Shown: positions 1 through 7,232 of the stretch, piece after piece
Layout of the letters: every line of letters begins with the position of its first letter
Position numbering within the stretch: position 1 is the stretch's first letter
Origin: an uncultured Collinsella sp.
GTDB lineage: Bacteria; Actinomycetota; Coriobacteriia; Coriobacteriales; Coriobacteriaceae
Length of the DNA: 43,977 bases
Assembly: GCA_902478365.1 (NCBI GenBank)
Contig: CABSKX010000013.1
Location: forward strand, 1 to 43,977
Reading direction: 5' to 3'
The notes under the pieces: generated by a model
What the model was told of the DNA's origin: nothing
The model's database searches: none
Seen by the model: only the letters and a program-made list of their open reading frames with translations
Position numbers and translations under genes: made by a program

Positions 1-16
1 GCGCAACGCGTTGCGC
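1..16. repeat. Perfect 16-bp palindrome at the window edge
   Basis: The first 16 bases, GCGCAACGCGTTGCGC, equal their own reverse complement. No T-run follows, so it does not look like a complete terminator. It could be an operator or the right half of a larger structure cut by the window edge. Nothing else is recognisable between it and pyrG apart from a TACAAT at 115-120 that could be a -10 element without a clear -35. Confidence 0.4.
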
Positions 17-175
17 TGAGTCCTGAGGCTGTTGCAATGAAAATGAGAATCAAGGGAGATGGAGAAATGCGATTGCGCGTAAGAAAAAATGCGTGCGGCG
101 CGCGTCGCGAGTATTACAATGAAGACCCGTAAGATGTGTATGGACAACTTCTACGGGAAGCGCAGGTAACTCAAT

Positions 176-1837
176 ATGACCAAGCATGTGTTCGTGACCG
201 GCGGCGTGGTTTCGTCTCTGGGCAAGGGTATTACCGCGGCCTCGCTGGGCCGTCTGCTCAAGTCGCGCGGCTACAAGGTAACGATGCAAAAGGCCGACCC
301 TTATCTGAACGTCGACCCCGGCACCATGAGCCCGTTCCAGCATGGTGAGGTCTTTGTGACCGAGGACGGTTACGAGTCCGATCTGGACCTGGGCCACTAC
401 GAGCGCTTTATTGACGAGAACCTGACCCGCGATTCCAACTTTACGACTGGTGCCATCTATAAGAGCCTGATCGCCCGTGAACGTCGCGGTGACTTTTTGG
501 GCGGCACCGTACAGGTGATTCCGCACGTCACGAACGCCATTAAGGATAAGTTCCGTCGTATTGAGGAGCAGACCGGCTCCGACGTGGTCATCACTGAGTT
601 GGGCGGCACCATCGGCGACATCGAGTCGCAGCCGTTTGTCGAGGCCATTCGCCAGTATCGCAAGGAGGCCGGCCCCGAGAACGTCTGCTACATCCACGTG
701 TCGCTCGTTCCCTATATCGCCGCCGCCCACGAGGTCAAGACCAAGCCGACGCAGCACTCCGTTAAGGAGCTCCGCAGCTTTGGTATCCAGCCCGATATTA
801 TCGTTCTGCGCTCCGACCACCATATCGACGATGCCATCCGCGGCAAGATTGCAAGCTTCTGCGACGTCGACACCGACTGTGTCTTTACCAACGAGGACTG
901 CGCGAGCATCTACGATGTTCCGCAGTTGCTTGCCGAGCAGGACTTTGACCTGCGCATTTGCGAGCGTCTGGGTCTGGACCCGCGTGAGCGCGACATGAGC
1001 GAGTGGAACGAGTTCCTGCGCAAGCAGAACCATGCCAACCAGCACGCCGACAAGGTGAAGATCGCCGTCGTGGGCAAGTATACGCAGCTGCCCGATGCCT
1101 ACCTGTCGGTTATCGAGGCCCTGCACCACGCGGGCGTGTTCTACGATCGCCACGTTGATGTGCAGCTGATCGATGGCGAGAGCCTCGATGAGCAGAACGT
1201 CTCCGAGGTCCTGGGTGACGCCTCGGGCATCTTGGTCCCTGGCGGCTTTGGCAAGCGCGCCCTGGAGGGCAAGATCCTCGCGGCCGAGTTCGCCCGCGAG
1301 CACAAGATTCCGTATCTGGGCATTTGCCTGGGTATGCAGGTAGCCGTGTGCGAGTTCGCCCGCAACGTGGTCGGCCTTGCCGGCGCCAGCTCTTCCGAGT
1401 TCGATCCGGACGGCCCGTATAGTGTCATCGACCTGATGAGCTCGCAGGAGGACGTGACCGAGAAGGGCGGCACCATGCGCCTGGGCGCCTATCCGTGCAA
1501 GCTCGCCGCCGATACCCTCGCGCGCGAGGCATACGGCGAGGAGCTCGTCTACGAGCGTCACCGTCACCGTTTTGAGTTCAACAACGCCTTCCGTGACCAG
1601 CTCGAGGACGCCGGTCTGGTTATCTCGGGTCTTTCGCCCGACGAGCGTCTGGTCGAGATGGTCGAGCTGCCGCGCGACGTACATCCGTGGTATGTGGCCA
1701 CCCAGGCTCATCCCGAGTTCAAGAGCCGCCCGACCAACCCGCAGCCGCTGTTCCGCGAGTTCGTACGCGCCTCGATCGGCCAGCATGAGGGCGTCGATCG
1801 CTTGCAGGTGACGCCCAAGAACCTCGCTACGGACTAA
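176..1837 (+). CDS. pyrG: CTP synthase (glutamine-hydrolysing)
   Basis: Converts UTP to CTP with ATP and glutamine ammonia, the last step of pyrimidine nucleotide synthesis, in the cytoplasm. The 553-residue protein has the family's usual length and both domains. The N-terminal amidoligase domain opens with MTKHVFVTGGVVSSLGKG (P-loop-like) and carries the KADPYLNVDPGTMSP segment. The C-terminal class I glutamine amidotransferase domain starts near residue 300 and has the nucleophile Cys384 in GICLGMQ, with His and Glu of the triad in the QAHPEF segment near residue 515. The ATG is preceded by a modest AGGT ribosome site. xerD begins 2 bp after the stop, so the two genes are very probably cotranscribed. 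No pyrimidine attenuator was recognised in the short upstream region available. Confidence 0.97.
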   Translation: MTKHVFVTGGVVSSLGKGITAASLGRLLKSRGYKVTMQKADPYLNVDPGTMSPFQHGEVFVTEDGYESDLDLGHYERFIDENLTRDSNFTTGAIYKSLIARERRGDFLGGTVQVIPHVTNAIKDKFRRIEEQTGSDVVITELGGTIGDIESQPFVEAIRQYRKEAGPENVCYIHVSLVPYIAAAHEVKTKPTQHSVKELRSFGIQPDIIVLRSDHHIDDAIRGKIASFCDVDTDCVFTNEDCASIYDVPQLLAEQDFDLRICERLGLDPRERDMSEWNEFLRKQNHANQHADKVKIAVVGKYTQLPDAYLSVIEALHHAGVFYDRHVDVQLIDGESLDEQNVSEVLGDASGILVPGGFGKRALEGKILAAEFAREHKIPYLGICLGMQVAVCEFARNVVGLAGASSSEFDPDGPYSVIDLMSSQEDVTEKGGTMRLGAYPCKLAADTLAREAYGEELVYERHRHRFEFNNAFRDQLEDAGLVISGLSPDERLVEMVELPRDVHPWYVATQAHPEFKSRPTNPQPLFREFVRASIGQHEGVDRLQVTPKNLATD

Positions 1838-1839
1838 GG

Positions 1840-2781
1840 GTGCCGGCGAATAAGGAACATACCGAAGCTACTCCCTCGTCGCTCGCCGTGGCGGCGGGGG
1901 AGTATCTCGATTACCTCGCGGTCGAGCGGGGCTTGGCGCGCAACACGATTGCGGCCTATCGTCGTGACCTGACGACGTACTGCGCCTATCTGGAGCGGGC
2001 GGGCATTGTGTCTTTTGAAGAGGCGACCCGTCAGGTCGTGGAGGGCTTTGTTGCCGATCGCCGCGACGGAGGCTATTCCGACGCCTCGGTGGAGCGCGCG
2101 CTTGCTGCCGTGAAGGGCCTGCATGCCTTTTTGGTGCGCGATGGGGCCGTGGCCCAAAACCCGACGGCGGCGTTGCGCCTGCCCAAAAAGGCAGATCGCC
2201 TGCCGGAATACCTTTCGGTGGAGGACGTCTCGGCACTGCTGGATCAAGACTTTCCCGAGGGCGAGATGGGACTGCGCGATCACGCCATCTTGGAAGTGCT
2301 TTACGGTTGCGGCTTGCGCGTGAGTGAACTGGTTGGGCTCGATGTGGGCGATATCCATATCGATGACGGGTTTGTCCTGGTGCGCGGTAAGGGCTCCAAG
2401 GAGCGTCTGGCCCCGTTGGTGGGAAGCGCGGCGCGTGCCCTGACACACTATATAGGTGACGGGCGCGCTCTCCTGGCCGCCCATGCTCACGGGATAGAGA
2501 CCTCGGCGGTCTTTTTAAATAAGAACGGACGTCGCCTGTCGCGTCAGGCCGTGCATGCGATATGCGAGCGGTATGGGCGCCAGGTGGGGCTGGTGGGGCT
2601 CCATCCCCATACCTTGCGCCACTCCTTTGCCACCCATATGCTCGCGGGCGGTGCCGACCTGCGTGTGCTGCAGGAGATTTTGGGCCATGCCGATATGTCG
2701 ACCACGCAGGTCTACACGCATGTCGACCGCACGCAACTGACCGAGGTCTATCTGGCGGCGCATCCGCTGGCACATCGCTAG
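1840..2781 (+). CDS. xerD: Tyrosine recombinase XerD/XerC type
   Basis: Site-specific tyrosine recombinase of 313 residues, expected to resolve chromosome dimers at dif together with a partner Xer protein. An N-terminal SAM-like core-binding domain (about 20-105) is followed by the catalytic domain. All catalytic positions are visible: Arg160 (GLRVSEL), Lys184 (RGKGSKER), His257 and Arg260 (HTLRHSFATH), His283 (LGHAD) and the nucleophile Tyr292 (QVYTHV). The start is a GTG 2 bp after pyrG. The chromosomal setting, standard length and position beside pyrG and the dcw cluster argue for a housekeeping Xer protein and not a phage integrase. XerC versus XerD cannot be settled from this sequence alone; XerD is the better guess. 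A strong terminator follows. Confidence 0.9.
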   Translation: MPANKEHTEATPSSLAVAAGEYLDYLAVERGLARNTIAAYRRDLTTYCAYLERAGIVSFEEATRQVVEGFVADRRDGGYSDASVERALAAVKGLHAFLVRDGAVAQNPTAALRLPKKADRLPEYLSVEDVSALLDQDFPEGEMGLRDHAILEVLYGCGLRVSELVGLDVGDIHIDDGFVLVRGKGSKERLAPLVGSAARALTHYIGDGRALLAAHAHGIETSAVFLNKNGRRLSRQAVHAICERYGRQVGLVGLHPHTLRHSFATHMLAGGADLRVLQEILGHADMSTTQVYTHVDRTQLTEVYLAAHPLAHR

Positions 2782-2816
2782 CACCTCGCTGACCTGCATA
2801 TTTATAAATATTAAAG

Positions 2817-2884
2817 GGGACGGGCCCCAGATTGCCGAGACGCACTTTTGCGCGCATGGGCAATCTGGGGCCCGTCCCATTTTT
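2817..2884 (+). terminator. Rho-independent terminator after xerD
   Basis: Perfect 20-bp stem: left arm 2817-2836, right arm 2859-2878, 22-nt loop, followed by ATTTTT. The stem is unusually long and perfect for a simple terminator and contains the self-complementary GGGCCC/GGGGCCC core. Confidence 0.85.
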
Positions 2885-2976
2885 CGTCAGACATCGACGC
2901 GGTGGTGGGCCGTGTGTGCCGTGGGTGGGGGAGTTTGGGGGCGATGTGAACGGCGTGTAAAGGGACGTAAAAATCA

Positions 2977-3003
2977 CCTCAAGGTCAACTTGAAGGTTGA
3001 GGT
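2977..3003. promoter_or_regulatory. Imperfect inverted repeat, MerR/SoxR-operator-like
   Basis: Outer arms ACCTCAA and TTGAGGT flank an inner TCAA-C-TTGA dyad. MerR-family regulators bind dyads of this general look, but no MerR gene is nearby and no promoter spacer could be assigned. It contains TCAACTTGAAGGTT (2985-2998), which recurs with one change upstream of ftsZ at 17516-17529. Confidence 0.35.
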
Positions 3004-3065
3004 TCACGGACGTGGTTCTACAGGTGGCATCCCGCCTTTGCTGCAAACACAACATATTGTGTTTT

Positions 3066-3079
3066 CGAACATATGCTCG
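3066..3079. promoter_or_regulatory. LexA/SOS-box-like palindrome upstream of mraZ
   Basis: CGAACATATGCTCG differs by one base from the Gram-positive/actinobacterial LexA operator core CGAAC-N4-GTTCG. It sits about 165 bp before mraZ. It may instead belong to the nearby AACATAT repeat series (3051, 3068, 3092). Confidence 0.3.
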
Positions 3080-3112
3080 GGGGTGTTTTACAACATATTG
3101 GGAGTGGAGTGG

Positions 3113-3159
3113 TGGGGCGGGGTGGGGGAAGGGGTGGGGAAAGGTGTTGAAAAATGGGG
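3113..3159 (+). promoter_or_regulatory. Candidate MraZ operator (TGGGG repeats)
   Basis: TGGGG occurs at 3113, 3123, 3135 and 3155 on the plus strand, with spacings of 10, 12 and 20 bp, directly upstream of mraZ. MraZ is known to bind TGGG-type direct repeats spaced about one helical turn apart in front of its own gene, so autoregulation of the dcw operon is the natural reading. Confidence 0.5.
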
Positions 3160-3207
3160 CGGTTCCCCATATTATTGATGACGTCGACAGGCGGGGTGGT
3201 TCCCCGC
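3154..3207 (+). promoter_or_regulatory. Two tandem small hairpins in the mraZ leader
   Basis: ATGGGG-CGGTT-CCCCAT (3154-3170) and GCGGGG-TGGTT-CCCCGC (3191-3207) are perfect 6-bp stems with near-identical 5-nt loops ending in GGTT. They lie 20 nt apart, just before the mraZ ribosome site. The first overlaps the last TGGGG repeat. Confidence 0.45.
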
Positions 3208-3243
3208 GTACGTGCCATCTGAGTAACCGAGGGGAGGGCGCAC

Positions 3244-3678
3244 ATGGGAATGACGGGTGCATACGAGCGCAATCTCGATGCAAAAGGTCGTCTATCCCTG
3301 CCTGCACCCCTTCGTGAGGAGCTTGGAGAGCACGTTCGCGTGTTCAAAGCCCTGGATGTCGATGCTCTGTACGTGTTCTCTGCCGAGGCCTTCGATAAGT
3401 GGGTCGAAGGACTCTTCGCGGGTCGTGAGGGCCACGAGGGTTTTAACCCGCGTGACATCAACGACCAGAAGCTCATGAGGGCGATCAACAAGCGCACCAC
3501 GTCGATGGATGTGGACAGCGCGGGTCGTATCGGTCTTTCCGAGTCTCTCCGCAAGCAGGCGAACCTCGACCGCGAGGTCACGGTTGTGGGCAACTACGAC
3601 CACCTTGAGGTTTGGGACCGCGCTACGGCCGATGAGGACGATGACGACGAGGCCCTGCTGGACCTCTTCTTCTCGTAA
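3244..3678 (+). CDS. mraZ: Transcriptional regulator MraZ
   Basis: First gene of the dcw cluster, a DNA-binding protein with two AbrB-like SpoVT/MraZ repeats that autoregulates the cluster. The 144-residue protein has the diagnostic YERNLDAKGRLSLPAPLREEL in repeat one and SMDVDSAGRIGLSESLRKQANL in repeat two (DxxGR motif in each). The C-terminus is acidic (DEDDDDEALLDLF). The ATG at 3244 is preceded by GGGGAGGG at the right distance; an in-frame ATG at 3250 would fit the family N-terminus just as well. A run of TGGGG repeats upstream is the likely self-binding site. rsmH follows after 20 bp. Confidence 0.95.
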   Translation: MGMTGAYERNLDAKGRLSLPAPLREELGEHVRVFKALDVDALYVFSAEAFDKWVEGLFAGREGHEGFNPRDINDQKLMRAINKRTTSMDVDSAGRIGLSESLRKQANLDREVTVVGNYDHLEVWDRATADEDDDDEALLDLFFS

Positions 3679-3698
3679 GGGCAAGGCACGAGTAACGG

Positions 3699-4664
3699 AT
3701 GGAGCGTGGGATCTTGACACAAGAATATCGGCATGAACCTGTCATGCTCGGCGAAGTGCTTGAGTCGCTGCAGCTAAAGAGCGGCTCCGTCGTCTGCGAC
3801 TGCACCCTTGGCGGTGCCGGCCATTCGGTAAAGATGGCCGCGCAGGTGGGGGAGACCGGCCTTTTGCTCGGCGTCGATCAGGACGACATGGCCCTTGAGG
3901 CCGCTGGCGCCCGTCTGGACCGCGAGGTTCCCGGCGTACCACACCAGCTGCTGAAGGGCAACTTCGGCGACTTGGACGAGCTGCTTTGCTCGGCCGAGGT
4001 GCCCGGGGTCGATGGCTTCCTGTTCGACTTGGGCGTTTCGTCGCCGCAACTCGATATCCCTGGCAGGGGCTTTTCGTACAACGAGGACGCCCCATTGGAC
4101 ATGCGGATGGATCCGGGTAACAACACCTTAAACGCAGCTGAGGTCATCAACACCTATAACGAACACGACCTCGCCCGGATTCTACGCGTCTATGGCGAAG
4201 AGAAGTTCGCCTCGCAGATCGCACGTGAGATCGTGCGCCGCCGCGAGCATGAGCCGATCGAAACCACCGGCCAGTTTGTCGAGATCATCAAGGCTGGTAT
4301 CCCCGCTGCCGCTCGCCGGCATGGCGGACACCCAGCCAAGAAAAGTTTCCAGGCCATTCGCATCGAGGTCAATCACGAACTCGATGTGCTCGAGCGAGGG
4401 CTTGACGCCGCCACAAGGTGGCTCAACCCGGGCGGACGCATCTGCGTCATCTCGTATCACTCGCTCGAGGACCGTATCGTAAAGAACCACTTTAAGGAGA
4501 TGAGCCAGGGGTGCACGTGTCCGCCGGAGATTCCGGTGTGCGTGTGCGGCAACGTGCCGATACTCAAGGTCATCACCCGCAAACCCCTGGTTGCCCAACC
4601 CGATGAGGTTGCGCGCAACCCTCGGGCGAGATCAGCCAAGATCCGCGTGGCGCAGCGTCTGTAG
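3699..4664 (+). CDS. rsmH: 16S rRNA (cytosine-1402-N4) methyltransferase
   Basis: SAM-dependent methylation of C1402 in the 16S rRNA P-site. The 321-residue protein has the Rossmann SAM loop (CTLGGAGHSVKMA), LGVDQD, FDLGVSSPQLD and the late NPGGRICVISYHSLEDRIVK motif, all typical of RsmH (MraW). The GCTCPPEIPVCVCG segment near residue 270 is the usual Cys-rich insertion. The first possible start is ATG 3699, but an in-frame TTG at 3714 has GGAG nine bases upstream and gives an N-terminus (MTQEYRHEPVM) closer to family norms, so the true start may be 3714. It lies between mraZ and the ftsL-like gene in the canonical order. Confidence 0.95.
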   Translation: MERGILTQEYRHEPVMLGEVLESLQLKSGSVVCDCTLGGAGHSVKMAAQVGETGLLLGVDQDDMALEAAGARLDREVPGVPHQLLKGNFGDLDELLCSAEVPGVDGFLFDLGVSSPQLDIPGRGFSYNEDAPLDMRMDPGNNTLNAAEVINTYNEHDLARILRVYGEEKFASQIAREIVRRREHEPIETTGQFVEIIKAGIPAAARRHGGHPAKKSFQAIRIEVNHELDVLERGLDAATRWLNPGGRICVISYHSLEDRIVKNHFKEMSQGCTCPPEIPVCVCGNVPILKVITRKPLVAQPDEVARNPRARSAKIRVAQRL

Positions 4665-4754
4665 ACGCGACCGCGCGATATTGGACCTCCCGCTCGTACC
4701 ACAAACGAAGCTTAAACACACTACCAACGTACTCGGGATGGGAGGCGGCATATC

Positions 4755-5225
4755 ATGGGCTACAACACCTCAAACGCAGCGCTCGCCTATGATATGAACG
4801 CCATGCCCGCCTATCGTGAGGCACCGCAGGCCCCCGTTGCTCCCCGCGAGCAGCGCACGCCGCGCTTTGATGTCTACACGGGCGCGGGCCGTCAGGCAAA
4901 CCAGGCGGTAAGCCCGGTTTTCATGAGCGTTCTTAGAACGTTTTGCATCATTGCGGCCATCTTCATGACGATCGGTGTCGCCCGTGTGGCGCTCGCCGGC
5001 GTTACGGCCCAGGTGCTCAACAGCAACGCCGCGCTTACCAACACGCTCGAGAAGGCGACCGACGAGAGCTCCGACCTGGAGGTCATGCATTCGGTCTATG
5101 GTGCCGACACGCGCATTCGCGACCTTGCGGGCGCTTATGGCATGGTGGAGCCCAGCGAGAGCGTTACACTTGATTTTTCGCAGGATGCAGCCGCGGGCGC
5201 TAGCTCGACCGCGACCGCTCAGTAA
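4755..5225 (+). CDS. ftsL: FtsL-like divisome membrane protein
   Basis: Bitopic septal protein that, with a DivIC/FtsB partner and FtsQ, activates FtsW-FtsI. FtsL is poorly conserved, so the call rests on position between rsmH and ftsI and on architecture. The 156 residues comprise a disordered Ala/Pro-rich cytoplasmic tail (1-55), one membrane segment (about 57-80, SVLRTFCIIAAIFMTIGVARVAL) and a short extracytoplasmic helix, including NSNAALTNTLEKATDESSDLE, that could form a coiled coil. The RIRDLAGAYGMVEPSES region resembles the FtsL/DivIC end where residues align against FtsI. A GGGAGG ribosome site precedes the ATG. Confidence 0.8.
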   Translation: MGYNTSNAALAYDMNAMPAYREAPQAPVAPREQRTPRFDVYTGAGRQANQAVSPVFMSVLRTFCIIAAIFMTIGVARVALAGVTAQVLNSNAALTNTLEKATDESSDLEVMHSVYGADTRIRDLAGAYGMVEPSESVTLDFSQDAAAGASSTATAQ

Positions 5226-5242
5226 CAAGACGGTAGCTGAGT

Positions 5243-7108
5243 ATGACAAATGACTATCGCCGCGGCTCCGACGGGGGTCGCGGTTCTGGACGTCCCTCAT
5301 CGCGGGGACGTTCTGGTTATCAAGGAACGGGTCGGCCATCTTACAACGCGAGGCCGTCCTATGGCAACGACCCCGCGTCGCGTCTCCGTGGCTCGAGTAG
5401 TCCTCAGATGCATAACACCAGACCGCGCAAGAGCTCGTCGACCGAATGGCTCACGGGCACGCCGCTGCCCCGGCGCAAAGCTGTCATGGGCTTCATCGGG
5501 CTTGGCTTGGGTTTGGGCGCCCTTCGCCTTGCCGACTATCAAATCGTGGAAGCCGATAAGTTACGCGACCGCGCCGATGCACGTCGCTTGCTTGCGCAGA
5601 CGCTGTATGCCAAGCGCGGTACCATCTACGACCGTAACGGCAACGTGCTGACGTCGTCGGTCGAATGCCGCAACATCGCCGTGAATCCTCAGCTTATCGA
5701 GGACGTTGACAAGACGGTGTCAGCGCTGGTCAAAGCTACGGGAATCGATAAAAAGACCTGTCGCGAGCTCGTTGAGTCGGATGGCACCTGGGTGTATATC
5801 AAACGCCAGGTGGACGAGGACGATGTCGCGGCGCTGGAGAAGAAGAACCTGCCAGGCGTGCTCTTTGAGCAGGCCATGAAGCGCGTGTACCCCTACGGCA
5901 ACCTGGCATCGCAGGTGCTTGGCGTGGTAAACGTGGACAACGACGGTCTGACGGGCCTCGAAAAACAGTACAACAAGCTTTTGACCGGAACCAACGGTTC
6001 GCTGGTGCGCGAGCGGGCGAGGGACGGTAGCTATATCGCGGGCGGCGCCTATAAGAAGGTGGCGGCGGTGGACGGCGTGGATATCGTGACGACGCTCGAT
6101 GTCAATATCCAGCGTGCCGCCGAGGACGCCCTGGCCGAGGCGGTCGAAAAGACCAAGGCCAAGAATGGCTCGGCCCTGGTCACCGATCCCACGACGGGCG
6201 AGATTCTGGCGGCATGCTCGTATCCGACATATGACCAGACCAATCTGGAAAATGCCAAGACCGAGGACATGAACTTGCGCCTGGTTACCGATGCCTATGA
6301 GCCCGGCTCGGTCTTTAAGACGCTCGTGGCCGGTGCCGGCTTCGACTTGGGCGCCGTGCGTTCGAGCACGTCGTTTGAGGTGCCGGCGAGCATTAAGGTT
6401 GGCGACGACACCGTTACCGACGCCGACAAGCGCGACTACACCATGACCATGGACGTGCGCGAGATGATGCGCCGTTCCTCCAATGTGGGCTTTGTCCTGG
6501 TGGGACGCAAGATCGGTGCCGATGATTTTGCCACCTATGTGGACAAGTGGGGTATCGGTCATAGCTCCGGTGTCGATTTTCCGGGTGAGAGTCTGGGCAT
6601 CGTCAAGGAGCGCGACCAGTACGACGGCGCCACGCTGGGCTCGATGAGCTTTGGCCAGGCGCTGTCCGTCTCGCCGATTGAGGTCGCACGTGCCGTGGGC
6701 GGTATCGCGAACGGCGGCGTGATGATGACTCCGCACTTCTATAAGTCCAGCAAGGGCGATGAGAAGGACTGGGGCGAAGGCGAGCGCGCGATTTCGGAGG
6801 ACGCTGCCGCCCAGGTGACATCGTGCATGCAGACGGTCGTGTCCGAAGGCACGGGCGTTGGCGGTGCGGTCGATGGCTATGACGTGGCGGGCAAGACCGG
6901 TACGGCCGAGCGTGCTGACGAGAACGGCGGTTACCTCAAGGAGAACTACATGTCGTCCTTTATGGGCTTTGCGCCGGCACAGTCGCCCAAGGTGCTGTGC
7001 TACATCACACTCGATGGAACGCCGAGCGGCTCGGATGCCGCCGCGGTGCCATTCCAGTCCATTATGGCCAACGCGCTCGACGTGCTGGGTATCCCGCGCA
7101 CGAAGTAG
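5243..7108 (+). CDS. ftsI: Penicillin-binding protein, septal transpeptidase FtsI/PBP2B
   Basis: Class B PBP that cross-links septal peptidoglycan with FtsW. The 621-residue protein begins with a long Arg/Gly/Ser-rich cytoplasmic tail (1-78), then a membrane anchor (about 80-97), the PBP dimerisation (pedestal) domain with AKRGTIYDRNG, and the transpeptidase domain. Catalytic motifs are all present: SVFK with nucleophile Ser356, SSN at 412-414, and KTGT at 551-554. It ends shortly after the transpeptidase fold with no PASTA domains. It lies 17 bp after the ftsL-like gene; murE, which often follows ftsI, is absent and murF comes next after a 124-bp gap. Confidence 0.95.
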   Translation: MTNDYRRGSDGGRGSGRPSSRGRSGYQGTGRPSYNARPSYGNDPASRLRGSSSPQMHNTRPRKSSSTEWLTGTPLPRRKAVMGFIGLGLGLGALRLADYQIVEADKLRDRADARRLLAQTLYAKRGTIYDRNGNVLTSSVECRNIAVNPQLIEDVDKTVSALVKATGIDKKTCRELVESDGTWVYIKRQVDEDDVAALEKKNLPGVLFEQAMKRVYPYGNLASQVLGVVNVDNDGLTGLEKQYNKLLTGTNGSLVRERARDGSYIAGGAYKKVAAVDGVDIVTTLDVNIQRAAEDALAEAVEKTKAKNGSALVTDPTTGEILAACSYPTYDQTNLENAKTEDMNLRLVTDAYEPGSVFKTLVAGAGFDLGAVRSSTSFEVPASIKVGDDTVTDADKRDYTMTMDVREMMRRSSNVGFVLVGRKIGADDFATYVDKWGIGHSSGVDFPGESLGIVKERDQYDGATLGSMSFGQALSVSPIEVARAVGGIANGGVMMTPHFYKSSKGDEKDWGEGERAISEDAAAQVTSCMQTVVSEGTGVGGAVDGYDVAGKTGTAERADENGGYLKENYMSSFMGFAPAQSPKVLCYITLDGTPSGSDAAAVPFQSIMANALDVLGIPRTK

Positions 7109-7190
7109 GGGGTTACAATCTTGAGCGTGGTCTGCCGTTTGATCTGAAGGGTGTTCACATGCCCTGCACCACGCGCGCATGGCACTGGGA

Positions 7191-7196
7191 TACAAT
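7191..7196 (+). promoter_or_regulatory. Possible -10 element before murF
   Basis: TACAAT within ACTGGGATACAATACG lies 37 bp before the murF ATG in the widest gap of the early dcw cluster (7109-7232). No good -35 is seen, so this is only a weak internal-promoter candidate. Confidence 0.25.
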
Positions 7197-7232
7197 ACGC
7201 CGAAGCATTATTAGGTTTACAGGGGAGCTGCA

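Larger units (their letters stand above)
2782..3243. other. 462-bp non-coding control region upstream of mraZ
   Basis: This gap holds, in order: a strong terminator (2817-2884), an imperfect inverted repeat (2977-3003), a perfect 8-bp-arm inverted repeat AAACACAA/TTGTGTTT (3045-3064), a LexA-like site (3066-3079), two copies of CAACATATTG (3050-3059 and 3091-3100), a G-rich tract with repeated TGGGG (3113-3159), and two small hairpins with GGTT loops (3154-3170 and 3191-3207), ending in a GGGGAGGG ribosome site. No credible protein-coding frame was found. It probably contains the main dcw promoter, but no clear -35/-10 pair could be fixed. Confidence 0.7.

Noticed and set aside
176..200. Start of pyrG misplaced within a short overlapping frame at 136-348
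   Set aside because: That frame is out of phase with pyrG and lacks any similarity; the pyrG ATG gives the conserved MTKHVFVTGG N-terminus.
50..1786. Long open frame of 578 codons on the minus strand across pyrG
   Set aside because: It mirrors pyrG in the antisense direction, has repetitive Leu/Val/Gly/Asp composition and no family resemblance; typical of GC-rich antisense frames.
1840..2781. Phage or integrative-element integrase
   Set aside because: Standard XerC/D length and motifs, 2 bp from pyrG, no attachment site or other phage genes around.
2912..3178. Small plus-strand frame in the mraZ upstream region
   Set aside because: No ribosome site, odd Gly/Trp/Val composition from the G-rich tract, overlaps operator-like repeats.
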